Of a DNA stretch of 64,000 nt, positions 35,709 through 47,531 are shown piece by piece. A program made the position numbers and the translations under genes. The DNA lies in assembly GCA_963556695.1 (NCBI GenBank), contig CAUWAG010000004.1, forward strand, positions 2,728,001 to 2,792,000. The letters run 5' to 3'. Numbering within the stretch: position 1 is the stretch's first letter; the number at the start of each line of letters is the position of its first letter. This DNA is from Anthostomella pinea. Lineage: Eukaryota; Ascomycota; Sordariomycetes; Xylariales; Xylariaceae. The notes beneath the pieces were generated by a model. The model had not been told where the DNA came from. It searched no databases and worked only from the letters and a program-made list of their open reading frames with translations.

Positions 35709-37283
35709 ATGGCACCCTTTCATGACAGGCCCTTAAACACGCCCGTGGCCGTCCCAAAGACAACCACCGGCGGCGTGCTCAAATCCCCGGCCCCTAGAAA
35801 GACATACGGCCCGGCAACTCCAAGCAGGCTCCGCCAGGCGCTGCTTGACGACATCAGCAGCAGCCCGTCACAGGTCTCTGAGGCTGACTTCACCGTTATT
35901 TCCCCTCTGAAAGGAAAATCTTGAAATATCAATGACAGCAGCACCACTGGAATGAAACGGCCTCAATTGAACGAAATCTCGACAGACCAAGCCATTACAC
36001 GCGATATAAAGAATAGAACCTCCTCCTCAGAGTGCAAGGACCAAGTTGCCAGAATACTGGCTAAAGACAAGCACCTTTATGAAGCCAGGATGACAATGTT
36101 TCAAGAGTGTGCTACAGCGGTTGATAAGACACTTGAGAAAGCTGGAACCGAACTATACTCTCATGCCAAGGAGTTCAGCGCTTTCTTCTCTAAATATCTG
36201 AGCGAGTGGTTAGAAACCCGAGATCTGTCTAAAAGGAAGACCATCCCTGGGGGAATAGGGATGGTAAAGCCCATCATGACCTTCGCCCAAGCTGTCTCTT
36301 CTAGCCAACAACAGCATTCACGGACAGTCAACACTACCATAAAGAAAACACAGCCTGGCGCCCGCATCACTACCAACCAACTAAAAAAGAAACAGAATGA
36401 TCTCCGGGTCTTTGTCCGCATGGATAATAGCCACTTAGAGCCTTACGGAATAAAGTCTACACTGAATGGAAGACTTAAGCTCCACCCTTAAGAGCTTAGA
36501 GAAGTGACCCGGTGCCCCTCCGGATTTACCTTACACCTAAGGGACAAGCCAACTCAGACTAAGCTCCTTGCCTTCCAAGAAGAAATCACTGACATTCTCA
36601 AGGCAGAAAAGATCGAGACCCATACGGTCTGGCATCACTACAAGGTCAATAGATGCCCAAGAAAGGTCATCAATGCGGAAGGGTTAATAATCAACATTAC
36701 CGACATTGTTGTTACTAATGAAATTAAAGCCCAAACAGGTGACAGACCTTTAAGGTGCATACTCTCAAGAAACACAGTTGATTCTGATCCGGAGACTACA
36801 TGGGTGATCTCTCTGTCCCATACAGCAAAGAAACCATTCATGCTTTTTGCTCACTTAATGACCTTAAGGCACATTCAATACTCCCCCAAGGTTCACCAGT
36901 GTGCGAGCTGCTTCAGATACTATGGTAGGAACTACCGATGTGAAAAGCAAGTATGTGCACATTGCGCCAGCGCAGTACACCAAAGGGATTACGAAAAACC
37001 AATCCCAAAGTGTATCAACTACAAAGGACCTCATGCTACCGACTTCGACAAATGCCCTGTACACCCCACAGTCGTGAAAGGTATCATCCATAAGCACACA
37101 TGGGAGCAAATCCAGGAAATAAGGCTGGCCGGAGAAAGAGCCAGATCTAAAGCCTTTAATAAAGGCAGAAACCAAGCTAGGTCAACACCTAATAATAATA
37201 ACAAAGACACCACAATACAAATCGACACAATAAATACAGCTTATCCCAAAGATGCCGACACCATTGTCGTCAGTCAATACTAG
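35709..37283 (+). pseudogene. LINE ORF1 (gag-like, zinc knuckles)
   Basis: One frame of about 524 codons from ATG 35709 to TAG 37281, interrupted only by TGA at 35922 and TAA at 36489. These would be TGG and CAA before transition mutation. The C-terminal third has Cys/His knuckles (QCASCFRYYGRNYRCEKQ, CAHCASAVHQRDYEK, KCINYKGPHATDFDKC) typical of RNA-binding ORF1 proteins of the Tad/I group. No frameshift was found. Confidence 0.8.
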
Positions 37284-37330
37284 ATACATCAAACAAAACA
37301 CATCAACACAGGCATATAGTCATCCATTCT

Positions 37331-40300
37331 GTGAATATAACAGGAGGACAAAAAAGTGCAGGCCCTACAAAATTAGCCATCAACCTCGCTGACTATAAAG
37401 GAGAACAAATAGACATCATTCTGATACAAGAGCCCTGGGTTGGCATATCACCAGGCAGGAGAATGGGAGTAAAGACACACCCCAATTACGATATTTACTC
37501 CCCAGTGGATTCCTGGGACAACGACAGTACACGGCCCAGATCTCTCATCTATGTAAGAAAACACCTTTAAGCGGATCAATTTCGGCCCTATGCTATACGA
37601 GACATCACCTAGGTCAAGGTATAAGGCATTATATTTGCCAGTGTCTACCGGCCATGTGACAACCCACAGGAAGTGGATGACATTCTAGAAGTATGGACTC
37701 CACCTTTTGGCTGCATTATAGCTGGAGATTTCAATGCTGACGACCCATCCTGGGACTCGAGCAATCCAGGATATCATGGTGGTGTTATACTTACACAGAC
37801 TATGGCAGACCACGGACTGGATCTGATTTCTAAACCAGATGTCCCAACACATGATGACGGAAATGTACTAGATCTGGTGTTCTTAGATGTCCCCATGGCT
37901 GAAGCCTCAGTCAATGATGCACTTCAGTACACCTCAGATCATGAGACATTACGAATAGTCATTCTAATCCAGGGAGATCTGGACAGAATCTTTAAGGCAA
38001 ATCATTAGATAGTACCGAACGATAAACTACAAGAGCTGGCAGATAATGTCCAAACCAGGATTCATGAGCTCCCCCAGCTGGGTGTATCCCCTGGCCAGGT
38101 GGATGCCTTTATATAGAGCTTGATCAATATGATCTAAGGCTGTATCAGGACAGTGGGCAAAAAGCCCCGACAATCTAGGCCCATTGCTTGGTGGAATGAT
38201 GACTGTAAAGCAGCTGTTCAGACATACAGGGCCCTTCCCAAACAGACTATAAGCCAAGAAGGGCGGAATTTAGCCCAACGGGAATTTTGCCACGTGGTTC
38301 AGAAAGCTAGGAGAGAATACTGGCAGACTCTAATCAATTCAGCAACTGAGCCAAAGGACCTATACAGAATCGTCTCTTGGCACAAGCTATCAGCAAGATT
38401 GCGTTCCCCCCTAATCATCATAAGAGACCAAATATTTGAGTCATAAGAGAGCAAGGCAAATACATTACGTTCAGCCATGCTTGAACGAAGTACCTCAGAC
38501 AACGAGATTATCGACCCCTGGTCCGCTCAGATCACACAACCCAAGCCACACATCCCCCTTAAATACTATATCGGACTGGAAGAGGCTGAAGGATGCACTA
38601 TAGGGACCAAGAGCAACTCCCCGGGAATAGACACCCTCACAGTACGGATTCTGAAAGCTTGCTGGACAGTCATTAGGGAACATATCAGAGCCCTTTTCCA
38701 GACCTGTCTACAGATTGGACACCACCCTAAACCATTCAAAGTAGCTGAGGTAGTGATGATCCCAAAACTAAGAAAGAAAGACTACTCTAATCCCAGGGCC
38801 TACAGACTAATATCGCTATTGTCGTGTCTTGGTAAAGGCCTAGAACGACTCATCACGAAAAGAATTACCTAATTTGTTATCAAATTTGGAATTCTAACTC
38901 CATAACATTTTGGAGCTCTACCAAAGCGCTCTGCCACTGACCTGGTAGCTGCACTCATACACGATATTGAGCAGGCCCTCGACCAAGGCCTCGTTGCAAT
39001 AGTAGTCACGTCAGATATGAAAGGGGCCTTTGATGCTGCCCTAATGGGACGGCTGGTGATTTGCATGAGAGAACAGGGCTGGCCGGGCTTTCTCATAAGA
39101 TGGGTCCAGTCATTCATGTCCGAGCGGTCCGCCAGGGTTCAGTTTGAAGGTATCATGACTGATATTAAAGCTCTCACTTGTGGGCTACCACAAGGCTCAC
39201 CAACCTCTCTAATCCTTTACATGCTGTATACAGAGCCAATTTGTGCCTGACTTGGTATAAAAAAGAGACGCTTTGGATATGCAGACAATCTAGCGACTCT
39301 CTGCATTAGAAAGAACCTTAAGGAAACAGCTATAGAGGCTTCTGAAAATCTTTATTTATTCAATCAATGGGGACATAATAACGCTATTGAATTTGACCCT
39401 GACAAAACTGAGATTATGCACTTCTCAAGGAAAAAGAACTCAGACAACCCTCCAGTCTGCTACAGGATAATGAACAAAATAGCCAAGGATTCCATGCAAT
39501 GGTTCAGTGTCTTCCTGGATAAAAAATTAAACTTCAAAAATCACGTTTCTTACTGGGCTAAGAAAGCTAATAAGGTAGCAAATCACCTTTAAGGACTATG
39601 CAACACAGTCAAAGGACTTCTAGTAAAGTTAACCAAGAGGGCTGTGAAAGCTTGTATTATTCCTATTCTTACACATGGCTTAAAGGCCTGGTACCCAGAA
39701 ATCGAGAAAGTTGGGAGCTTAGGTGGGACATCAGCATGTCGCATTAAGGGGCTTTTTAGAACAATAGATGCCGTACTACGAACAGCGATTAGGGCTATCT
39801 TGCCAGTCTGGAAAACATACCCTGGACATATCCTACACTTTGAATCGCAGATTCCCCCAGCAGGAGTTCTTGCAGAGTCAATAAGACAACGTCACGGCCT
39901 CTGACTAGGACGAATAGACCAAATACACCCTCTTGTTGGCAGGCTCCAAATACAAGTCCGCAAGGAACCAACAAGGTTACAAAGAAACTTCCAGCTAGTC
40001 CCTAACTTCTAGAGACCAATACTCACCAAGCCATTATAAAAAAAGCTCTTAATCCGAAAGGACAAAGACAAAGAGACAGAGCTCTTCAAGGAATGATTAC
40101 AAGAGAGAAATGTGAACACTGACCTTGTTATCTACTCAGATGGATCACAATTGGACAACAAAAGCACAATCCGTACTAGATGGGGCTACACTATCAGGAA
40201 AGGCAACACTACACAAGAAGTATACCAGGGAAAGGGCAGACTTCTCTAAACAGAAGTAATAGATGCTGAAGTCCATAGCGCTCTCCAAGGGCTTGCAGCA

Positions 40301-40970
40301 GCCAGGGCAATTGGACACGGAAAACAGCTATATGTCTGCCTGGACAACACGTCAGTGGTAGATGGGCTCAATGGGACTCCACCCAAGACATCACAGAACA
40401 TTTTTCTACGATTTCAAGAACTTGCCACAGCACACACTCCTGGAGTGACCGTCAAGTGGATTCCTGGACACAGAGATATTAATAGCAATAAAGCTGCCAA
40501 CACACTAGCAAAAGAGGGTACTATGCTAGAAACAGACACAACAAACCTTCCTATAATCTCTTGGGTCAAGAGAGATTTCAAAAAAAAGGGCAGGAAAGAA
40601 TTCAACTAATAATGGAAAGACCAATTAGAACCTAAGTATCAAGAAGTATATTCATATACAGTAACTGAAAGAGACCTTATATCTTTTAAGAGGAGTACTT
40701 TACACAGACTTCTAGCGGCCAGATCTGGACATGGCGACTTTGCCAGATACCATGAACGCTTTGGGCATACAGACTCGAATGATCACTGCAGCTGTGGTAA
40801 GAAGAAAACACCACAACACATTTTTTTTTTGTAAGAGGCTGGGGAAAAACCGGCTGCTGCCTAGGTACTCGCCTAGGACAGCTTGTTTACAATACTTAGG
40901 GGAGAGGAGCATAGAATGGGCAAAATTCGTGGAGAAGAGCAAGTTCTTTTCAACAATCTGCCCTCGATAG
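37331..40970 (+). pseudogene. LINE ORF2 (endonuclease, reverse transcriptase, RNase H), inactivated
   Basis: Nearly the whole of ORF2 stays in one frame but is punctured by more than ten stops, mostly TAA/TAG where CAA, CAG or TGG is expected. Segments: APE-type endonuclease (IILIQEPWVG; IAGDFNADDPSWDS; SDHETL), reverse transcriptase at about 38600-39300 (KVAEVVMIPKLRKKDYSNPR, MKGAFDAALMG, GLPQGSPTS, then FGYADN), and RNase H at 40133-40540 (YSDGSQLD; WIPGHRDINSNKAAN). A C-terminal CCHC-like motif is CSCGKKKTPQHIFF. One frameshift, in a T homopolymer at about 40820, separates that motif from the final WAKFVEKSKFFSTICPR. Confidence 0.82.
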
Positions 40971-41149
40971 ATAGCTTTTCTTAAAAGACCAGATGGATGA
41001 CCTCAAGGTCATACCGCCGCAACAACGGGGATGGGCCCGTGAGCGGGACTGACTGTACTTATTATCTTGAGACCTCCACAACCCTGCGATACAGAGGCTC
41101 TGGGAGGCGTGGTTTGCACTACTGAGGAGCTACCCCCCACGTTAAATAC

Positions 41150-41197
41150 AATCAATCAATCAATCAATCATCAATCATCAATCATCAATCAATCATT
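41150..41197 (+). repeat. AATC/ATC tail of the LINE
   Basis: A run of AATC units mixed with ATC units ends the element, a simple-repeat tail used by several Tad/I-type LINEs in place of poly(A). Confidence 0.75.
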
Positions 41198-41208
41198 ACT
41201 ATCCTTGC

Positions 41209-42124
41209 TGCCTGTACATGCTAGGAGGTACGGTTTGTCGGGTATATGTTGCCCGTAACTGCCATGCTAATATATAAGGTAATGTCAGATGTAATGACTG
41301 CGTTGGCTGGCAGGATGTTTAGATGCGGACCACCAGGGGTGGGAGGTCCAAGGGACCTCACCCCTATGTGTGCATTCACCACTATAGAAGATAGTCACCC
41401 TCACCACCGATCCCATCATCCTCCCGTCGACCGTCTGGAATCCGACAGGTAACGAGAGATTCCTACTTAATAAAAAAGTTCCATATCCCATCGCGTAAAG
41501 TTCTATCTATTACCATAAATAATTATGGATCAGAACTTTGCGGACCTAAAAAGTTCGCGTTACGCAAAACTGCTAACCATTACCATCTTGGACACCTGTA
41601 TAGAACTTTAAAGAACTTTACGCGATGGTTACCCATCCTGTAGGACCATGACTGAGGCGGTGGAGGGCGCTACGATTTACCATTCTAGACATGTAGCCAT
41701 TGCTTCTGTATCTAAGATATATGGGGCCATTCTGGCGGCTCCAAACTAGCTGGAATTCCTTTCCCTGGACAAGAACATTTCGAAATCTCACACAAGGTAA
41801 CTTCGCAAGTTACCGTTGCGCTGTACTTGGCCGTTGGCAAGGATGCTGGCAATGGCAATGAACTCTGGTCGGCTCTCAAAGAAGCTCAACCAAGGCGATC
41901 ATGAACCCCGCGTAAGCCACTCCGTAGCGATGATGGATGTCTCTTGTGTGGCCCAAAGCTCCCTCGGCCCAACCGAGACGCTGATCACAAGGTCTGTGAT
42001 CGCTCAAAAGGGGCATGCAAGGTGCAATAGCCTTCATGAACCTCTTCCTACGTGGCTCCTACAAGAAGAAGAGTTCCGAAATAAATAAGCAATAGGACTG
42101 CATCCTTAAGGACTACTTCCTTAC
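41209..42124. other. non-coding interval between LINE and second solo LTR
   Basis: No gene supported. It contains the palindromic MITE-like repeat at 41487-41629. Confidence 0.5.
41487..41629. repeat. MITE-like inverted-repeat element
   Basis: About 143 bp bounded by exact 17-bp inverted repeats: CCATCGCGTAAAGTTCT at 41488-41504 and its complement at 41612-41628. Additional AAAGTTC/GAACTTT blocks lie inside. Small size, no coding capacity and long terminal inversion resemble a miniature transposon. TA dinucleotides lie close to both ends but a clean target duplication is not certain. Confidence 0.6.
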
Positions 42125-42284
42125 CGTTACGGTATTACATAATACCTCCACATATTTATGTACATATATACCTCTAGCTTCCCCTCTCTCTTTTGACCTT
42201 GCCTCTTCTTCCTTAGATATCGTTGAATCTAGATATTTCATCCCATCAGCCCTGACCAGCGCAGCTGCAGACCTGATTGTCACA
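42125..42284. repeat. solo LTR, copy 2
   Basis: 160-bp copy of the 35151-35308 repeat, bounded by CTTAC on both sides (42120-42124 and 42285-42289). The first base is C where copy 1 has T, a terminal G:C/A:T difference. Confidence 0.8.
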
Positions 42285-42761
42285 CTTACAAGCTTCTTCG
42301 AAGGATGAGGGCCAACGCATACGGCAAAGCATGCCTACCCATCTCATCACACGATCACCTGAATGATACTTGAAAACAGGTAGCACTACCACCTGAGAAC
42401 ATGTATTGTTCTTTTAAGCTGCTCGCAGTGCGCTAGGCAACGCCTCTTCCCTCCGGGAAGCGCCTCGTGGCCCTGGGGAGAGGTTCACGTGACGCCCCAC
42501 ACACGCCACAGCACCGTCCACAGCTTTTTACATGGAATTAACCTCTCGGGCAACGACGTTGAAAAGAAATCTAATAGTTTAGATGGTTCGATAGATCGCG
42601 TTTTGCATAACCTTTCCATATAAAGCTCGATCAGTTGTACCATCTGCAAGTGCGGGACTAAATTCTCGGACATGACTGGTTTTCGTTGGCACATGCATAA
42701 GGATGCATAGGAAGGGGTGGGCCACTAGCAGGGTCCACCCCTTCCTAACGCAGAGTTACCA
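42285..42761. other. intergenic region before the methyltransferase gene
   Basis: About 480 bases, presumably the methyltransferase promoter. No other feature seen. Confidence 0.45.
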
Positions 42762-43719
42762 ATGACCATCCCGCAAACAACCCTTCTCCCCTGTCTTTCT
42801 TTAAGACTCCCAACGGTGATCAACGTCGACGCCATGCCCCTAGGTGCAATGGCCGAGCAAGCAGAAGAGCCCAGAACGCTCACGGCGCACTTCCAGGACG
42901 TGCCAGTACCAGAGTACAAGTCCCGCTGGAACGCCTGCTGGGAGGAAGAGTGGACCCCGTGGGACCGCGGCGGCTACAGCCCGGCGCTGTTTGACCTGCT
43001 CAGTGAGAAACCCGAGCTCTTCTCGCTCCCGAGCCCGGACGTCAGAAAATCTGCTCTCATCCCCGGCTGTGGCAGGGGCCACGACGTCCTGCTGCTCAGC
43101 TCGTTCGGCTTCGACGCTTACGGCATGGATATCTCCCCGCGGGCCACGGCCGAGGCTAGGAAGCACGCCGAGGAGGCGACGACACAGGGGCTGTATGAGC
43201 CGCGGACGGCAAGGCGGGGCGCGACGACGTTGCTCACGGGCGATTTCTTTAAGGATGAGGCGCTGGTTGCGGCGGGCGCCCCGACGAAGTTCGACTTGAT
43301 CTTCGATTACACGGTCGGTGGCTGACTATCACCTGCATGCTTGGAGGATTGCAATGACTGATGCACGGCGCTAGTTCTTCTGCGCGCTCCCGCCTTCAGT
43401 GCGACCGGCGTGGGCGAGACGCACGGCGGACCTGCTGGCGCCCGACGGCAGGCTTGTCTGCCTCGAGTTTCCATCCGAAAAGGACCCGGCCGAGCCTGGC
43501 CCGCCGTGGGCTGCGCCTCCGCATGCGTATATGGCGTACCTCTCGGCTCCAGGCGAGGCGGTCGCAACGGATGAGCGTGGAGGCGTGCTGCGAGGACAGC
43601 CGGGACCATCACGCGATGATGGCTTGAAGAGGCTGCTGCACGTGAAGCCTCGGAGGACGCATGATGCGGGCGCTAAGGATGGCGGTGTACAGGATTGTAT
43701 CTCTGTGTGGTCGCATTAG
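42762..43719 (+). CDS. TPMT-family thiol/thiocyanate methyltransferase
   Basis: Two exons, 42762..43313 and 43375..43719, 298 aa. A 61-nt intron with a weak GTCGGT donor joins FDYT to FFCALPPSVRP, matching the family block DYTFFCA.. . The SAM-binding loop is ALIPGCGRGHDVLLL at about residues 98-112, followed by an acidic strand end in YGMDIS. Upstream W..CWEEEWTPWDRG is the conserved substrate-side segment of the TPMT/HOL-type fold. The C-terminus is DCISVWSH. The family methylates thiols, thiocyanate or halides with SAM (family knowledge). The first in-frame ATG is used; ATGs at 42834 and 42849 would remove a 24- or 29-residue extension that relatives may lack. Confidence 0.78.
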
Positions 43720-44221
43720 AGGCTTCGGGACAGTGGAGGACGAGCATTTAGAGATCAGACAAGACTATGATAGAAAGCGTCGCCGGGCGATCAAATTGAG
43801 GCATTCTACTCTGTGTGGGGGGTATGAAGGCGCGATAGTAGACACTGCCGGGATATCGTCACACGTTGCCGGCTTTTCGTCACGTTGAAGTGGATGTGGG
43901 CATCCAAGGTCGCGTAGAGAAAGCGTATCTATTTGGCCGTAAAGCAAGCAGCCAGGAGCATGTCTTAGATGAAGATACTTGGTTCAGGAGCCCATCGTCT
44001 TCGTCTGACTCAAAGTCGACCAGCCGGTCAGCCTCAAGTTATGTCGGCATAGTACGTACGGTGTGCGCCGTACTTTTGGATCTGTGGGGCCTGTGTAGGT
44101 TGTTGGCCCTCCTTACCTTCTCTCTCTCTCTTGATCCACGCGCCATGCACCGCAAGCCAACATCTCAACAACGCATTATCGGTTGGCACCATATCGTGGT
44201 CTCGATAGCACCACTTCTACG
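43720..44221. other. intergenic region before the F-box pseudogene
   Basis: About 500 bases with no gene supported. Confidence 0.45.
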
Positions 44222-45844
44222 ATGTTTTCTTCGGCGGCTTCAGATCTGGTGCGCATTCCCCTGGAGCTCTTTACCGCGGTGGCATCGTACCTGCCCAACT
44301 GCGCCATCAAGAATCTCCGTTTGACGTGCAGACTCATACACGATAGGGCCCCCCTCCGCCTCAACAGGGTCTTCTTGTCACCCAATCCGCGTAACGTGGA
44401 AGTCTTCCGTGCAATCGCGGACCACGATGGATATCGCACAGACATCGTGGAGATCATCTGGGACGATACACAGCTGATGTACGACTATGTACCCAACTAA
44501 TCTAACCGAATGCGATTGGAAGGCCTGCCGTGGGAGATACCCCCTCCTGAAGAGTGCCCCAAGTGATTTGCAAAGGCTTGCAGGCTAAACGTTATGGATC
44601 TGCAATGCGGCCACCCGTGCGTCACGGAATCAAATCACCCAGACCTCACTGCGACGAAACAGAGACTCAACGCGCAGCTACCCCTTGCTACCTCCTGGAA
44701 CTACTACCAAGGTCTTCTCAAGCAACAGGAAGAAGTCTTAGCATGCGGTGCTGATGTCGATGCCCTACGGTACGGCCTCTAGCGCTTCCCTGCGCTGAAG
44801 CGCATTACCATCACGCCCGCGGCCCATGGAATGCTATATCTCCCAACGTATGAGACACCCATGATACGCGCCTTCCAAGCTGGATTCAACTATCCGATCC
44901 CACGTGGTTGGCCGATTTCAGAGCGGCAGGAAAGCTTTCCGTTTATGTCCGAGTGGGCGATTAAACCCGAAAAGGACATCTGGAGGGGCTTCAATATTAT
45001 TACAAGCGAGCTTGCAACGACGAACCGGGACCACGGCATCACGGAGCTGATTCTGGACGTAAACCACCTGTTCACCAGCCTAAATTTTCACATCTTCGAG
45101 GAGCCAAACACTGAGTACAACAACCTGGTCACTATACTTCGGCGACTAGGCTTCAGCCGCTTTGACCTCGCTCTTCTCAGTGAAGGGCAACAAGACGAAG
45201 GCTGGTCGTCGTTTCGCAGCGGCTACTTGAAGCGCGCACTAAGCGAAGCCTCGGATATACAGCACTTCAGTTTACAAAGCCATGTGGATCACTTTTCCTT
45301 TCATCAGCCTTGCTCTCTTGACAACTTTGTCCCACTACGCACCATCTTGCCCGTCGAAAGGTGGCACAAGCTGCGACACTTCGGACTGGTGCATTATCTT
45401 GTCAAGCAGGATGACCTGCTTTCCCTTCTTGCGGCACTGCCACGGTCAGTGCGATCTGTCGAGTTGGGCTTCCTGACATTTCTCGGCGGCGGCAATCGGA
45501 ATTATAGGGTGCATGGCGATGGGAGCTGGAGGGACCTGTGTGATGACATGCACAACAATCTGGACTGGCGTGATCGAGCTGTGGGAGAGAGGCCCACGGT
45601 CACGGTTCTCTGCGAGCACAATGCGCTTGTGATACCCTGGCGGTATATCTGGATACGTACTGCAATCAGCGAATTCCTCTACGGCGACGCCAAGAACCCA
45701 TTCCGCCATCCTGGACATACGCCTGTCCTGGAGAGAGGAGAGGTAGCACGGACACCTTTCATTCCCGCTCTCGGCTTCGCGCATAAGAAAGATCCTGGGG
45801 TCATGAGGCGTGTGGATGGAAGGATGCGGCTTTGTTACGATTGA
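44222..45844 (+). pseudogene. F-box protein gene with three nonsense codons
   Basis: A single frame of about 540 codons starting MFSSAASDLVRIPLELFTAV, with a recognisable F-box (LVRIPLELFTAVASYLPN..NLRLTCR) in the first 50 residues. The long C-terminal region resembles fungal F-box/LRR-type substrate receptors. In-frame stops occur at 44498 (TAA), 44564 (TGA) and 44780 (TAG), and the frame is intact on both sides of each. The stops are readily explained as CAA to TAA, TGG to TGA and CAG to TAG. Such proteins link targets to SCF ubiquitin ligases when intact. A 338-codon downstream portion remains open (44831-45844). Confidence 0.75.
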
Positions 45845-45989
45845 AAGAGCAGACGAACTATCTGTCCGAGATCATTGCATGTCTCTACCCACAGGGCGTA
45901 TCAAATGGGCTTGGATATCAAGTCAAATCATCTGCTTATGACCACGCCAAAAGGAGCAAGAGGGGACACGGATACGCCAAGTGGTGGTG

Positions 45990-47531
45990 ACAGCTATTTC
46001 TAACCTTACGCTGACAAAGATCCCGACACATACGTAATCGTCTAAGCCAAGGTAGCGGCAATCCGAACCTACTGCTGGTATCCATGCATATAGTCGACCC
46101 AAGGTGATTCCGTTGTGCGTCCGCGATAGCCTGACAGCCATCCCCGGTTACGACCAGATAGAAGGCGTCACAGTTCTCCCACCATATCCGTCTGGATAAG
46201 CGACGGGGTCGAGACGCCCGTAGTGACTGTGCTCACACTGGACGGTCCCGTATTGCTCGTGCTGCTCGTCGCGGCGGTAGTTGTGGGTGTATCAACCAGC
46301 TCGGGCGGGAGGCCGTGCTCGTCGATCGACACGCAGTACCACGTGCCCACGGACATATTGTTGCAGTCCTCCCCCACGCTCGGGTTCCACTCGTAGAATG
46401 TCGACATGTCCAGACCCCATTGAATCAGCAGACCCTTGCACGTGGCGTGACTCTTCGGAGCCGACCACCGCGTGCAGCCCTCTACCTCGCCGGCCGCGTG
46501 TCCTTCAGCAACCGGGATGACAGGTCTGACAGGTCTTGCCGTGGTAAAATTGGCCAGCCAATCGCCGATGATCGGGTCCGGGAGTGGCATTCTTGAGGGC
46601 CTCTTCACGAACGGTCTCCTTATTCTGGAACCCTCGTAGCCTGAGTATCTCGAGAGCTCAACGCAGTAGTAGTGCTTGAGGTTGAGATTCGTACAGTTCT
46701 CCCCAACTTCGGGGTTCAAACCCCGGCTGTACACGGAGTGTGTGTTGGTGAGATGGGTGCTGCAGCAGGACGAGCTAGAAGTGTACTCACAAGTCGGACA
46801 GTGAAATGCCGTACTGATCAGTAAGGGTGCCACAGTCATCTCCAACGTCGGCATACGCCCAAAGGCCGCATCTCGCATTAGTTCCATCCGAGGTAGGAGA
46901 TGGGAGAGAGCTTGGTATTCGATTGTCAGTCTCTTTCTGCGTAATCATGGGGGAGATGTATATGTCTCACGCTGTTGTGGTCACGATGCCGACGGTACCT
47001 GGCGCTCCGCGTTAGCCTAAGAGACTTTCATAGAGAGAAGTCCTACATATCAGAATGCTTCCCGCCGGGGCAGTGTTTGCCATATGCGTTCGGCTTTCCT
47101 GGGCGCATCTTACCATTGGAACTGTCTGGCATAGAGTAGTCGCCAGCAGGATTGCTAATGCAGATTTTCTTAAGGTCTTGAAGGTTCCTTTTCAAAGTTG
47201 TCAGTCACTATCAATAACGACCGACTTCGGAGCCCTTTGGCTTCGTGGTAGCTATCCGTACTTACGAACACGTTGGGCTGAGGTCCGAGTTCTAGGCCAG
47301 CAGTTGGGCCCAAGTTACATTCGCTGTCGATGCGATGGTGAAGCAGGTGTCAATGTTCTGAACATTGTACTCAGTGCAATGTCCCGTGACGCGGGATCCA
47401 TGAGTTGTGCCGTTGGTCTGAAGCGTGTAATTCTTCGTCATGGGAATCCGAGGGGACATCAAATTAAGGGCTGAGGCATGTGCCCCATCCAAGACGAGAA
47501 GTGCGAACTGACTTGTGAGTACGCCCTTCAT
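45990..47531 (-). pseudogene. multi-LysM secreted protein gene, decayed
   Basis: Minus-strand gene starting at ATG 47531 with a signal-like MKGVLTSQFALLVLDGAHA, then a LysM (CTEYNVQNIDTCFTIASTANV..). Further LysM-type segments follow: NLQDLKKICISNP; DGTNARCGLWAYADVGDDCG; YSRGLNPEVGENCTNLNLKHYYC; ATCKGLLIQWGLDMSTFYEWNPSVGEDCNN; NGITLGRLYAWIPAVGSDC. Thr/Ser linkers separate them. Damage: TAG in place of the Trp of LLAWN (near 47306), TGA in the linker near 46970, an extra G near 46176 and a second shift near 46108. LysM proteins of this type bind chitin and can hide fungal chitin from hosts or guard the wall. Intron limits are only approximate. Confidence 0.7.

Larger units (their letters stand above)
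35562..41190 (+). mobile_element. Tad1-like non-LTR retrotransposon (LINE), full length but decayed
   Basis: About 5.63 kb, bounded by an 18-bp target duplication AATCATTACTATCCTTGC (35544-35561 and 41191-41208). It has a short 5' leader, ORF1, ORF2 with endonuclease, reverse transcriptase and RNase H, and a 3' end made of AATC/ATC repeats instead of poly(A). Presence of the 5' leader argues against the common 5' truncation. Since the AATC of the duplication merges with the tail, the exact boundary is uncertain by a few bases. Confidence 0.88.

Noticed and set aside
35151..42284. The two 158-160 bp direct repeats as the LTRs of one 7.1 kb element
   Set aside because: Each copy has its own distinct 5-bp target duplication (CTACC, CTTAC), so they are separate solo LTRs.
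46715..46735. GGTTCAAACCCC-like tRNA T-arm
   Set aside because: No matching acceptor or anticodon stems around it, and it falls within a LysM-coding exon.
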